Source: Oscillospiraceae bacterium (GTDB lineage Bacteria; Bacillota; Clostridia; Oscillospirales; Ruminococcaceae). From it: a DNA stretch of 33,266 bases. This document shows, piece by piece, positions 14,950-23,930 of this stretch; position 1 is the stretch's first letter; every line of letters begins with the position of its first letter. The stretch is from contig JAQUYD010000022.1 of the NCBI GenBank assembly GCA_028692035.1, forward strand, positions 1-33,266, in the 5' to 3' direction. The position numbers were made by a program, and so were the translations under genes. The notes under the pieces were generated by a model that searched no databases, had not been told where the DNA came from, and worked only from the letters and a program-made list of their open reading frames with translations.

Positions 14950-16188
14950 TTGGGTTTTAAAAAGATCCTTTTTAAAACAACCGGCGTGGCTCTTTGCCTG
15001 TCGTTGATTTTTAGCGGGCAAACCGGTACTTTAAGTGTTTTTGCCGAGGATGTGACAATTGCAGACGCAGACAACTCAGATTCCGGGCAGGATACTTCTC
15101 AAAACGAAGATTACAAGGACGCATTGGCGAATCTCGGGTCCCAATTAAAAGACCTGCAGACGCAGCAGGATGCGATCCAGCAAAACATCAATAAGGCCAA
15201 ATCGGACAAGGAAAAGGCCCTGGCACAAAAACAGCAGATTGACAACCAGATTTCTTTAACCCGCCAGCAGATCGGGCTGATCAACGACCAGATTGCGCTG
15301 CTGGGGGATAATATCGCCCAAAAAGAGGCGGAAATTCAGCAAAAATCAGCAGAAATCGATGAAAATTATACTCTTTTTAAAAAGCGTGTCCGGGCGGCCT
15401 ATCTCGACGGCGATGCGTCTTCCCTTGGCCTCGTGCTGGGGGCGGACAGCTTTTATGATTTTCTGACCCGGTCAGAGATTATGGGGCGGATTGCCCAACG
15501 GGACAAAGAAGTCATTGAGCAACTGGTTTCTGATAAAGAGGCGATTGAACAAGCCAAGACCCAAATCGAATCAGATCGGGCTGAGGTTGAAACGGCCAAA
15601 GCGCAGCTGGATCAGCTGACCGAAAGCTTAAACGAGCAACTGAGCCAGACCCAGCAGCAGTTACAGGATATTTCGGCTCTGGAAGAGCAGTTCAATCAGG
15701 ACAAAGCGGCAACACAGGCAGAAATGGCTGCGATCCAGGCGGATATCGATTCGATTTACTCCAAGCTGGATTCTATGGGGGACTTTGTTGGCGGTCAATT
15801 TGGATGGCCTTCGCCCAGTTATTCCAACATCACATCTTACTATGGCTGGCGGTTTAACGGGAGCGATTTCCATACAGGTATCGATATTTCCGGAGCGAAC
15901 ATTTATGGTACGCCGGTTGTGGCATCCAATTCCGGCCAGGTGGTGTTTGTCAACACCAGCTATACGCCTGGAAAAGGATACGGCAAGTACCTCATTGTTG
16001 ACCACGGGGGTGGGTATACTACTTTATATGCACACAACAGCGAAATTTTGGTCAACGTGGGCGATTATGTCACCCGCGGGCAGACCATTGCCAAGGTCGG
16101 ATCTACCGGTTGGTCTACCGGCCCGCATATCCATTTTGAGATCCGGATCAATGGCAAGCACACCAACCCGCTGGAATACCTGCAATAG
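14950..16188 (+). CDS. Coiled-coil M23 (LytM) peptidoglycan endopeptidase, likely FtsEX partner
   Basis: A secreted cell-wall hydrolase of the EnvC/CwlO-like plan. A signal peptide (MGFKKILFKTTGVALCLSLIF...SVFAED) is followed by two long coiled-coil blocks (about 55-165 and 185-275, Gln/Glu/Lys/Ala-rich) and a C-terminal LytM domain. All expected zinc and catalytic residues are present: His and Asp in FHTGIDIS, His in LYAHNS, and HIHFE. It is therefore probably an active peptidase rather than a degenerate EnvC-type activator. I prefer the TTG at 14950 because AAAGGA lies 9 bases upstream; an ATG at 14917 is the alternative. It directly follows ftsX and is most likely controlled by FtsEX through its coiled coil. 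Confidence 0.9.
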   Translation: MGFKKILFKTTGVALCLSLIFSGQTGTLSVFAEDVTIADADNSDSGQDTSQNEDYKDALANLGSQLKDLQTQQDAIQQNINKAKSDKEKALAQKQQIDNQISLTRQQIGLINDQIALLGDNIAQKEAEIQQKSAEIDENYTLFKKRVRAAYLDGDASSLGLVLGADSFYDFLTRSEIMGRIAQRDKEVIEQLVSDKEAIEQAKTQIESDRAEVETAKAQLDQLTESLNEQLSQTQQQLQDISALEEQFNQDKAATQAEMAAIQADIDSIYSKLDSMGDFVGGQFGWPSPSYSNITSYYGWRFNGSDFHTGIDISGANIYGTPVVASNSGQVVFVNTSYTPGKGYGKYLIVDHGGGYTTLYAHNSEILVNVGDYVTRGQTIAKVGSTGWSTGPHIHFEIRINGKHTNPLEYLQ

Positions 16189-16235
16189 CGGGTATCCTGT
16201 GTGTGACATCTTGAGCAAAAGATTGGAGAAAACAG

Positions 16236-17552
16236 ATGAATAAAAAAATATCCTTAGGGGCAACGATTACGTTGATGATCATGGCGGCGGCAGTTACATT
16301 CTCTATTACCATGATCTATTATATGGATGTTTTTAATGGGAAGGTTTATAATCTGAAAGAACGGGAGACCATGTACAGTAAGCTTTCGGAGCTGGACCGC
16401 ATTGTTCGTGCCAACTACATCGATGAGATTGACGAGGACGAATTGGATGAGGCGCTAGCTGACGGGTATATCGTTGGGACGGGAGATAAATACGCACGGT
16501 ATTTTACACCAGAAGAATACGAATCGTACATGATTGACCTGGAGGGCCGGATTGTCGGTATTGGCGTTTCGGCGCAGCAGGATCCCAGTGGCTACATCTT
16601 GATCAAAGAGGTTTATGCGGAATCTCCAGCCGCGATCGTGGGATTGCAGGCGGGCGATCTGATTGTCAAAGTAGACGATCTGGACGTCAATGCGGAGACG
16701 TATCAGCAGGCTTCAGATGCTATTCGCGGTGAAGAGGGAAGCAAGGTAAACATCACTTACCGCCGGGAGTCGGAGGATACCACGATTGAAGTGACCCGCC
16801 GGAAGGTTGACATCCCCACTGTTTTTTCCCGCATGATTGATAACAACATCGGCTATGTGCAGATCACGCAGTTCAACGATAGCACTTCCACACAGTTTTC
16901 CAACCAGGTGGATACGCTGATCAGCCAGGGTGCGCAGGCGCTGGTGTTTGACCTGCGCAACAACGGCGGCGGTACCCTTACTTCGGTGACCAAAATGCTG
17001 GACAAATTGCTGCCGGAGGGGAATATTGTTTCCGCTACCTACAAGGACGGCACCACAGAAGTGCTGGCAACCAGCGACGCAAATGAAGTGGCTCTTCCGA
17101 TGGTCGTGTTGACCAACGGGAAGACGGCCAGCGCAGCGGAACTGTTTACGCAAGCCTTGCGGGATTATAACAAGGGGAAATCGGTGGGGACGACCACCTA
17201 TGGAAAAGGCACGATGCAGACGGTTAAAAAACTCAACGACGGATCGGCGGTGAATATCACCGTGGCCCGGTATCTGCCGCCTAGTGGCGTCAGTTACGAT
17301 GGCGAAGGGATCAAACCGGATTATGAGGTGGAGTTGACGGCGGATATGGAGGCAAATCTGGAAAATCTGGATGAAACAACCGATCCGCAGCTGAAAAAGG
17401 CGCTGGAGGTTGTTATTAGTTCACTGCGCGGTGAAGGTATCGAGCCGGATACCGAGGAAGAGACCTCTCAGCCTACAGAAAGTTCGGTGGAGGCTGACGG
17501 CGCGGAGACATCGGCGCCGGAAACGCCAGCGGATGATAGCACCGCCGCCTAA
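16236..17552 (+). CDS. S41 C-terminal processing protease, CtpA/CtpB type
   Basis: A 438-residue extracytoplasmic serine protease. The N-terminal helix (ATITLMIMAAAVTFSITMIYYM) is a signal anchor. The PDZ domain spans about 95-180, with GIGVSAQQDPSGYILIKEV and SPAAIVGLQAGDLIVKVDD. The tail-specific protease domain has the catalytic Ser in NGKTASAAELF and the Lys in TTYGKGTMQ, and ends at LPPSGVSYDGEGIKPDYEV. The last 40 residues are a disordered Glu/Thr/Ser/Ala tail. GGAG lies 7 bases before the ATG. Its place directly after ftsEX and the M23 hydrolase suggests it processes the hydrolase or a related envelope protein. It lacks enough distinguishing sequence to name it as the sporulation protease CtpB. 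Confidence 0.9.
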   Translation: MNKKISLGATITLMIMAAAVTFSITMIYYMDVFNGKVYNLKERETMYSKLSELDRIVRANYIDEIDEDELDEALADGYIVGTGDKYARYFTPEEYESYMIDLEGRIVGIGVSAQQDPSGYILIKEVYAESPAAIVGLQAGDLIVKVDDLDVNAETYQQASDAIRGEEGSKVNITYRRESEDTTIEVTRRKVDIPTVFSRMIDNNIGYVQITQFNDSTSTQFSNQVDTLISQGAQALVFDLRNNGGGTLTSVTKMLDKLLPEGNIVSATYKDGTTEVLATSDANEVALPMVVLTNGKTASAAELFTQALRDYNKGKSVGTTTYGKGTMQTVKKLNDGSAVNITVARYLPPSGVSYDGEGIKPDYEVELTADMEANLENLDETTDPQLKKALEVVISSLRGEGIEPDTEEETSQPTESSVEADGAETSAPETPADDSTAA

Positions 17553-17560
17553 AAAGGATC

Positions 17561-17595
17561 AAAAAACGCCGGGCCACAAGCCTGGCGTTTTTTTT
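17561..17595 (+). terminator. Terminator after S41 protease
   Basis: Stem ACGCCGGGC/GCCTGGCGT (one G-U pair), flanked by A and T runs, followed by eight T. It closes the ftsEX-M23-protease operon. Confidence 0.9.
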
Positions 17596-17662
17596 GTACC
17601 CGGGTGCATATTGTGTCCGGCTGTGGCATACAGTATAACAGCTTGTACCGGGAGGGATGCAG

Positions 17663-18457
17663 ATGATTGCCGTTGTGCAGATCGAGCGGTGGAACCAAAA
17701 AAGCCTCCTACAGCGGATGAGATTGTGGTTCCGGCGGTACGCACTGGAACAAACAGAGGCGCAAAGCCCTTGGGGAAGTTTTCAGATCCTGCATGTGTGC
17801 GATAAACGGGTCAGATGGGATCAGCTGGAATCTTTTTCAGCGGCATCTGGCGCCAGGATCCTTCTGCCGGAGGATTTGCCGTCGCCGGAGCGTTTTTCTT
17901 CCTTTTCACCGGTAGATGACGAGGAGTTGTTCCGTTCGGCTGCGGGGCGGCTGTTGGCGCAGCTGCGGGGCCCTATGGCTGGCCGCCAGGTCATATTGGC
18001 CGATCAAAAGGGCGACAGACTCGATTGGCTGAAGGATTGGCTTTTTTATGGCGCGTCATTTCAAGCGCTTTGCACCGAAGAGGGGCGGTGCAAAGATTTG
18101 GCGCAGGAATTGCTGGCGGAGTACGGCGTTGTGCTGCTGCATAACAGCAGAATGTGCCTGAAAAGCGGGATTTTACTGGATCCGAAAGGATGGCTACAGC
18201 CTTGGAAGGGATTTCACGGGATTGTTTTAACCGGTCGCCGGATCGCCGGAAAGGGGATTTGCCTGGAGCCGTCCGCCGACGCGCTGGAGGGCTGGGAACC
18301 ACCGATGGGTATTTCGCCGCAGGCTTTTGCCGCCGCCGGTTTGGAGGAGGGCTGGCTATCTCCCCGTGCCATTCCCTGTCAGGGCTGGCAGAATGGGGTG
18401 GATATACCATGGAAAAAATTGTTGCAGCTGGCAGAGGAAAACGGCCTAAATCAGTAG
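17663..18457 (+). CDS. Hypothetical protein, unrecognised
   Basis: A 264-residue soluble protein I cannot assign. The ATG at 17663 is 7 bases after GGAGGG; an ATG two codons earlier touches that site and is unlikely. The N-terminus is Trp/Arg-rich (WNQKSLLQRMRLWFRRYALE). The middle alternates predicted strands and helices (GRQVILADQ, DWLKDWLFYGASFQALCTEE, LAQELLAEYGVVLLHNS, GIVLTGR) in a way that suggests a Rossmann-like alpha/beta fold. No catalytic motif, signal peptide or membrane helix is visible. It stands alone between the protease terminator and the greA promoter. Composition matches the neighbours, so it is probably a resident lineage-specific gene. Confidence 0.7.
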   Translation: MIAVVQIERWNQKSLLQRMRLWFRRYALEQTEAQSPWGSFQILHVCDKRVRWDQLESFSAASGARILLPEDLPSPERFSSFSPVDDEELFRSAAGRLLAQLRGPMAGRQVILADQKGDRLDWLKDWLFYGASFQALCTEEGRCKDLAQELLAEYGVVLLHNSRMCLKSGILLDPKGWLQPWKGFHGIVLTGRRIAGKGICLEPSADALEGWEPPMGISPQAFAAAGLEEGWLSPRAIPCQGWQNGVDIPWKKLLQLAEENGLNQ

Positions 18458-18490
18458 CATATTGTTCACAGAAGGTTTTCAGTTTGCAGC

Positions 18491-18520
18491 TTGACAGAAG
18501 TTACCCCACTGAATTATAAT
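18491..18520 (+). promoter_or_regulatory. Promoter of greA
   Basis: Perfect TTGACA at 18491-18496, 18-bp spacer, perfect TATAAT at 18515-18520. One of the two strongest promoters in the chromosomal part. Confidence 0.8.
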
Positions 18521-18563
18521 ACAACTACTGTCTGGAACGGCACGGATAGAAAGGAAGATGAGT

Positions 18564-19037
18564 GTGGCTGAGAAAAAACGTCTTACGGAGGACGGTTTGA
18601 GGAAAATTGAGCAGGAGCTCGAAACTTTGAAAACGGTCCGGCGAAAAGAAATCGCCGAAAAAATAAAAGTGGCTTTGTCTTTCGGCGATCTGTCCGAGAA
18701 CAGTGAATATGATGAAGCAAAAAATGAACAGGCCATTATTGAAGCAAAGATCACCCAGCTGGAAGCGATGCTAAAGGTTGTCGAGGTTGTGGATACAGAC
18801 GAATTGTCCACGGACGTCGTCAGCGTCGGATCCAAAGTCCGGATTTTGGATATGGATATGGATGAGGAAGAAGAGTACCAGATCGTAGGTTCGGCCGAGG
18901 CTGACCCGATGGAGAATCGGATTTCCGACGAATCCCCCATGGGGCAAGGCTTGATTGGCGGCCGGGTCGGCGCAGAAATCGACATCGAAATTCCCGCTGG
19001 CCTTATGCGCTTGAAGGTCTTGGAGATTTCCAAATAA
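18564..19037 (+). CDS. greA: Transcription elongation factor GreA
   Basis: A 157-residue factor that enters the RNA polymerase secondary channel and stimulates cleavage of backtracked RNA. The N-terminal coiled coil ([21 protein letters not shown]...) carries the tip acidic residues in [18 protein letters not shown]. The C-terminal FKBP-like domain includes [24 protein letters not shown] prefer GTG at 18564, which gives the family-typical MAEKK start and an 8-base gap from AAGGA. The ATG at 18558 is only 2 bases from that ribosome site. The greA-lysS order is conserved in many Firmicutes. Confidence 0.96.
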   Translation: MAEKKRLTEDGLRKIEQELETLKTVRRKEIAEKIKVALSFGDLSENSEYDEAKNEQAIIEAKITQLEAMLKVVEVVDTDELSTDVVSVGSKVRILDMDMDEEEEYQIVGSAEADPMENRISDESPMGQGLIGGRVGAEIDIEIPAGLMRLKVLEISK

Positions 19038-19054
19038 GAAGAACGTCAGGCAGT

Positions 19055-19085
19055 GGGGGAAACGTAAAAGCGTTTCCCCTTTTTG
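19055..19085 (+). terminator. Terminator after greA
   Basis: Stem GGGGAAACG/CGTTTCCCC, loop TAAAAG, followed by five T. Confidence 0.88.
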
Positions 19086-19140
19086 TATTGCGCGTCCAAT
19101 CCAGAACGAGGCGGGAGAAGGCGATTTTTTCGTTTTTTTC

Positions 19141-19170
19141 TTTACAGCCTGGCGGGAACTATGTTAAAAT
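19141..19170 (+). promoter_or_regulatory. Promoter of lysS
   Basis: TTTACA at 19141-19146, 18-bp spacer, TAAAAT at 19165-19170. A small hairpin ATGCG/CGCAT (19190-19205) lies just before the GGAGG ribosome site. No T-box element is visible in this short leader. Confidence 0.6.
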
Positions 19171-19220
19171 ATCAAGTATTATGAAAATGATGCGTTAAAA
19201 CGCATTTGGAGGTTAGGAAA

Positions 19221-20732
19221 ATGGACGAGCAGAACAAAATGCCGGAGGCACAACAGCCCGAGGTGGAGCTGTCCGAGATCCTGCGGATTCGGCGGGAAAA
19301 ATTATCCGCGTTGCAGCAGGCCGGACGGGATCCTTTTCGGGAAACCACCTATGACGTGAATGCCTATGCGAAGGATATCAACGAAAAGTTTGATGAATAC
19401 GAGGGAAAACAGGTTTCCATCGCCGGCCGGATCCTCTCCAAACGCGGGATGGGCAAAGCGGGCTTTATTGATATTCAAGATGGCAGCGGGCGCATCCAGT
19501 CCTATGTCCGCAAGGACCATCTGGGTGACGAAGAGTACGAGTGGTTCAAAAAATATGATATCGGGGATATTATCGGGATTGTGGGTGAGGTGTTCCGTAC
19601 CCAGAAGGGCCAGATTTCGGTAAAGGCAGATATGGTAAAGCTATTGTCCAAGTCTCTGCTGCCGCTGCCGGAAAAATGGCACGGATTAAAAGACACTGAC
19701 CTGCGGTACCGGCAGCGCTATGTCGATCTGATTGTGAATCCGGACGTGCGGAAAAATTTTGAGATGCGCTCCCGCTTTATCAGCCATATGCGGAAATACC
19801 TGGACGAGCGGGGTTATATCGAGGTGGAGACGCCGGTGCTCAATACCATTGCGGGCGGCGCCGCAGCACGGCCCTTTTCTACCCATCACAATACGTTGGA
19901 TTTGGATATGTATATGCGCATTGCCACCGAGCTACCCCTCAAACGGCTGATTGTTGGCGGAATGGAGCGGGTGTATGAGATCGGTCGTATTTTCAGAAAC
20001 GAGGGCATGGACACGAAGCACAACCCTGAGTTTACTACGGTGGAACTGTATCAGGCTTATGCCGACTTCCACACGATGATGGATATTGCCGAGGGGATTC
20101 TGTCTTCCGCCGCAATGGAGCTGCATGGCACCTACCAGCTGCAGTGGCTGGGCGAAACGGTGGATCTGACCCCCGGTTGGCGCCGTTTGACCATGGCAGA
20201 TGCGGTAAAAGAGTATACCGGCGTTGACTTTGGCGCGATTGCAGATGATGCAACGGCAGTTGCGGCGGCAGCGGCTATTGGCGTGGAGCTGCCGGAGGCC
20301 GCGGAAAAGTCCTGGGGAAACGCGTTGTACGCCTGTTTTGACCAGAAGGTGGAGGAGAAGCTGATCCAGCCGACTTTTATCACCATGTATCCGGTGGAGG
20401 TATCACCGCTGACCAAGCGTAGCCCAGAAGATCCACGTTTGACCGAGCGGTTTGAGCTGTTTATCTGCCATAGTGAGATTGCCAACGCTTATTCAGAACT
20501 CAACGATCCCATCGACCAGCGTGTTCGGTTTGAAAAACAGCTGGAACAGCGGGAACGGGGCGATGACGAGACGGAAATGCTGGATGAGGACTTTCTTACC
20601 GCGATGGAATATGGCATGCCGCCTACCGGTGGCATGGGCATGGGGATCGACCGTAGCGTTATGTTGCTCACCGGAGCCGATAGTATTCGCGATGTCATTT
20701 TGTTCCCCACGATGAAGCCCTTGGACAAATAG
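19221..20732 (+). CDS. lysS: Lysyl-tRNA synthetase, class II
   Basis: A 503-residue class II enzyme that charges tRNA-Lys. The N-terminal OB-fold anticodon-binding domain includes VSIAGRILSKRGMGKAGFID. Motif 2 is RIFRNEGMDTKHNPEFTTVE and motif 3 GMGMGIDRSVMLLT. Length is normal. The ATG at 19221 follows TTTGGAGG by about 9 bases; a TTG five codons earlier overlaps that site. About 25 extra polar residues precede the first recognisable family sequence (LRIRREKLSALQQAGRDPF). Confidence 0.97.
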   Translation: MDEQNKMPEAQQPEVELSEILRIRREKLSALQQAGRDPFRETTYDVNAYAKDINEKFDEYEGKQVSIAGRILSKRGMGKAGFIDIQDGSGRIQSYVRKDHLGDEEYEWFKKYDIGDIIGIVGEVFRTQKGQISVKADMVKLLSKSLLPLPEKWHGLKDTDLRYRQRYVDLIVNPDVRKNFEMRSRFISHMRKYLDERGYIEVETPVLNTIAGGAAARPFSTHHNTLDLDMYMRIATELPLKRLIVGGMERVYEIGRIFRNEGMDTKHNPEFTTVELYQAYADFHTMMDIAEGILSSAAMELHGTYQLQWLGETVDLTPGWRRLTMADAVKEYTGVDFGAIADDATAVAAAAAIGVELPEAAEKSWGNALYACFDQKVEEKLIQPTFITMYPVEVSPLTKRSPEDPRLTERFELFICHSEIANAYSELNDPIDQRVRFEKQLEQRERGDDETEMLDEDFLTAMEYGMPPTGGMGMGIDRSVMLLTGADSIRDVILFPTMKPLDK

Positions 20733-21079
20733 GAAAACGCAAACATTTGAAATAGATGATCGATTTTCAAAGGACGGTACGATAGCTGAGAAAACCGATG
20801 GGGAAGGCTTGCGAAGGAACACAAGAAATGTTGCGCCAATTGCGGCAAAAGAGCGGATAAAAAGCAGAATGCTTTTTATCCGCTCTTTTGCTTTCAAGGG
20901 GTGTGAAATGGAATCTCAGCGTTTGCAGAAAAGATATCAACAGATCTTTTACGGATCGTTAATCCCTTATTTACCGGGCTATCACCGCACAAACACAATT
21001 GTTTTTTATCATGGATGAAAAGGAATGCAAACGAAAACATTCAGCGAATTGTAAAAACAACTACGGGAGGATCACCAAC
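20733..21079. other. Intergenic region between lysS and exporter operon
   Basis: About 347 bases without a supported gene. It holds the long terminator hairpin of lysS (20845-20895) and a small inverted repeat AAAAGAT/ATCTTTT (20929-20950). I see no confident promoter for the exporter operon. A short frame across 20908-21018 has no ribosome site. Confidence 0.5.
20845..20895 (+). terminator. Terminator after lysS with unusually long stem
   Basis: A perfect 21-bp stem (20845-20865 with 20871-20891), loop AGAAT, followed by TTTC. The right arm supplies runs of T inside the stem. Confidence 0.8.
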
Positions 21080-23155
21080 ATGAAGAATGAAGCTTGTGGT
21101 ACGGGCGTTATGGAAGAAGATGATATACTCGAGTACCCCGTGCAGGACAACACAGATGCAGAAGCGGAAAAATCCACCGGCCCATTGCGCCGGCTGACTA
21201 CAACCTGGTTTTTAGGCCCACTGCGCCGGCTGGGCAGATGGTTGTGGCGCCATAAAGCGCTGACAATCGGACTGGCCGCGGTTTTGTTGGCGGGGATCTT
21301 TTTTTTGTTCAGCCGCTTTGCCGCAGGGGCGGGCGCCCAATCGTCCTACAGTTTTATACGCACCACCACGTTGCAGCGCACCACCTTACAAGATAGTGTA
21401 AGCACTACGGGTACGGTGCAAAGCGCCAATGTGTCCACAGTCACCACAACGTTAAACTATTCGGTGACCGGCGTTCATGTACAGGTGGGCGATCAAGTGG
21501 CGTCCGGCGATGTAATCGCCGTATTGGACACCAGCGATCTGGAGGACCAGATCGAACGCAAGCAAAATAACATTACAAAACAAGAGGAACAGCTGGCCAA
21601 ATCCAACGAACAGTTGTACCAGACTTATACCGATGCCAAAGACAACTATCAGTCGGCCCTGGATGAGCAGGCGGAAGCGCAGGACAGCTATGATGCGGCC
21701 TACAGCAAATATAAAAATGCCCGGGATGCCTACCGCGCCGCCCGCAACAACATCACTTCCTTTCAAAGTGAGGCGGACAGCGCCGAAGCCTCCATGTTAA
21801 AGGCGTTGGAGGACTACAACGATCAAAAAGAGAAGGTGGATGCGGCGTACAGCAAGATTTCCCAGGCAGAAAACGATCTCTCTGCCGCCAAGAGCGCCGT
21901 TTCCCAGGCCAAGACCGCTTTGAGCCAGGCGCAATACGATGCCAAGACCGCCGAGGCTGAAGCGAGTGACGATCCGACTAGCAGTACCAAGCAGCTGGCC
22001 TATCAGCGCGCTACCCAGGCGGTATCGGATGCGGAAGACAACCTGTCCCGCGCCCAAAGCGGTTTGGATAACGCCCAGGCCACATACGACCAGATCAGCC
22101 AGACCATCACCAATTCGGACCGGGCGCTGGCCAGCTTGAAGACCGTTTACGATAATGCGGTTTCCGCCTATGAATCTGCTCAAAAAGCTTATGCCACGGC
22201 GCAGTCGCAGACAAATTATACCAGCCTACAGCAGGAATATGAACAGGCGCAGTCGTCGGTAGATTCTGCCGAGAGTACCTTGACGCGCGCCCAGGAGAGC
22301 ACAAGCAGTGCAAAAAAGACCATGGATCGCGCATATGAAAGCTATGAGGAGGGGTCCAGCAGCAGCGCGCTGGACGATTTGCGGGAAGAGCTAACCGACC
22401 TGCAACAGAGCTTGAGTGACTGTACGCTGGTAGCAGAGACCGCTGGTACCGTGACCAGCCTGAACGCGACGGTAGGTTCTTCCTGCCAAGGCACAGTGGC
22501 TACGATTCAGGATACCGAAAGCCTGAAGATTGCCATTACGCTGGAAGAATATGATGTCATCAACGTTAGTAAGGGCATGACTGCCCTAATCACCAGCGAC
22601 GCCACCACCAAAGAAATCAGTGGAACCGTTACCCAGATTGACCCCACCAGTACTGGCGGTGCTGCGGCCAGTTCCACCTCCAGTTCCAGTACTTTTGGTG
22701 CGGAGGTGACTGTGCAGGGCGGCAGCAACGGCCTGCTGATCGGCATGAACGCCAATGTGGAGATCATCCAGTCCTCCACCGAAGATGTATTCGTCGTCCC
22801 TTATGATGCTGTGGGCACGCAGGAGGACGGCAGCCAGTATGTTTATGTAAAGACCGGCGGCGAGGGCGTCAATATGACCTTTGAAAAAGTGACTGTGACC
22901 ACCGGCGAATCCAATGACTACTATGTTGAAATCACTGGCGATAAACTGAATGAAGGGGATGTGATCCGGTCCACCGCTGATTTGACCGTAGGCATTGAAA
23001 CAGTGTCAGATACGGTTGCCTCCGATGGTGCAAACACTGGCAATCAGGCTGCTGCGGGCATGGGCGGCATGAATTTTGGAGGCATGGGCGGCGGAAGGGC
23101 CGATGCTGCTGGCGGCGCGCCTGCCGGCGGAAATATGCCTGGCGGAGGAATGTAA
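21080..23155 (+). CDS. HlyD/MacA-type adaptor with long coiled coil
   Basis: A 691-residue periplasmic-adaptor-like protein of an ABC exporter, anchored by one helix at about 59-79 (ALTIGLAAVLLAGIFFLF). The cytoplasmic N-terminus is acidic and contains a duplicated GPLRRL segment. A first half-lipoyl motif (VTGVHVQVGDQVASGDVIAVLDTSDLE) leads into about 290 residues of Ala/Gln/Ser-rich coiled coil. The second lipoyl half (LVAETAGTVTSLNATVG) and beta-barrel (ITLEEYDVINVSKGMTALI) follow, and the protein ends in a Gly/Met-rich tail (GMGGMNFGGMGGG...). GGGAGG lies 9 bases before the ATG at 21080. It is the first gene of an adaptor-ATPase-permease operon. The coiled coil is much longer than in MacA, suggesting reach through a thick wall. 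Confidence 0.88.
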   Translation: MKNEACGTGVMEEDDILEYPVQDNTDAEAEKSTGPLRRLTTTWFLGPLRRLGRWLWRHKALTIGLAAVLLAGIFFLFSRFAAGAGAQSSYSFIRTTTLQRTTLQDSVSTTGTVQSANVSTVTTTLNYSVTGVHVQVGDQVASGDVIAVLDTSDLEDQIERKQNNITKQEEQLAKSNEQLYQTYTDAKDNYQSALDEQAEAQDSYDAAYSKYKNARDAYRAARNNITSFQSEADSAEASMLKALEDYNDQKEKVDAAYSKISQAENDLSAAKSAVSQAKTALSQAQYDAKTAEAEASDDPTSSTKQLAYQRATQAVSDAEDNLSRAQSGLDNAQATYDQISQTITNSDRALASLKTVYDNAVSAYESAQKAYATAQSQTNYTSLQQEYEQAQSSVDSAESTLTRAQESTSSAKKTMDRAYESYEEGSSSSALDDLREELTDLQQSLSDCTLVAETAGTVTSLNATVGSSCQGTVATIQDTESLKIAITLEEYDVINVSKGMTALITSDATTKEISGTVTQIDPTSTGGAAASSTSSSSTFGAEVTVQGGSNGLLIGMNANVEIIQSSTEDVFVVPYDAVGTQEDGSQYVYVKTGGEGVNMTFEKVTVTTGESNDYYVEITGDKLNEGDVIRSTADLTVGIETVSDTVASDGANTGNQAAAGMGGMNFGGMGGGRADAAGGAPAGGNMPGGGM

Positions 23156-23156
23156 A

Positions 23157-23930
23157 ATGGTGGATGTCAAAAACGCTGTGGAAAGCCTTCCCCGCGACGA
23201 AGGCCGGACTTCTCTGCCAGAGCCGATCATCCGCATGCGCGGGATTACAAAACGGTATTATATCGGCGAGCCAAATGAACTGGAAATTCTGCACGGCATT
23301 GACCTGACGGTCTACCCAGGGGAATTTGTGGCTATCGTAGGGGAAAGTGGCAGCGGAAAATCCACGCTGATGAATATCATCGGCGTACTGGATCGGCCCA
23401 CCGGCGGCAGCTATATGCTGGATGGTGTGGATGTACAGCGGGCCAAGGACCGGGAGCTTTCCGCCATCCGAAATAAAAAAATTGGATTTGTGTTCCAGAC
23501 CTACAACCTGATCGGCCGCCAGAGCGCCCAGAAAAATGTGGAGCTGCCCATGCTGTATGCGGGGACCAGCGCCCGGCAACGGTCGCAAAGGGCCCGGGAG
23601 CTTTTGGATATGGTGGACATGGGCGACCGCGCCAAACACCAGCCCAACGAACTTTCCGGCGGCCAGAAACAGCGTGTAGCCATTGCGCGGGCAATGGCAA
23701 ACAACCCAGCCTTGTTGCTGGCTGATGAGCCGACCGGCGCACTGGACAGCCAGACTAGCCGCACGGTAATGGACCTGTTCCACGAACTGCATCAAAAATA
23801 CGGGATGACCATCGTGTTGATCACCCACAACGCCGAGCTGGCCGAAGAGTGCCAACGCGTACTGACACTACGGGATGGCATGGTCATCCGTGAACGGAAG
23901 GGAGCTGGAGCCGATGGGCATTTGGGATAA
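23157..23930 (+). CDS. ABC exporter ATPase, MacB N-domain type
   Basis: A 257-residue ATPase with Walker A GESGSGKST, Q-loop VFQTYNLIGRQ, signature LSGGQKQRVAIARA, Walker B LLLADEPTGALDSQ and H-loop LITHN. The first 25 residues before IIRMRGITKRYYIGE are extra. The ATG is one base after the stop of the adaptor gene, and the ribosome site GGAGG lies within the adaptor's last codons. It overlaps the permease gene by 17 bases, so the three proteins are made together and should form one export complex. Confidence 0.92.
   Translation: MVDVKNAVESLPRDEGRTSLPEPIIRMRGITKRYYIGEPNELEILHGIDLTVYPGEFVAIVGESGSGKSTLMNIIGVLDRPTGGSYMLDGVDVQRAKDRELSAIRNKKIGFVFQTYNLIGRQSAQKNVELPMLYAGTSARQRSQRARELLDMVDMGDRAKHQPNELSGGQKQRVAIARAMANNPALLLADEPTGALDSQTSRTVMDLFHELHQKYGMTIVLITHNAELAEECQRVLTLRDGMVIRERKGAGADGHLG

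Noticed and set aside
19086-19220. Possible T-box leader for lysS
   Set aside because: The promoter leaves only about 45 nt of leader, with no specifier stem or antiterminator.
20809-21018. Short frame between lysS and the adaptor gene
   Set aside because: It runs through the terminator hairpin, and its internal ATG at 20908 lacks a ribosome site.
22932-23855. Open frame of 307 codons on the minus strand
   Set aside because: Antisense to the adaptor end and the ATPase gene; His- and Gln-rich shadow translation.
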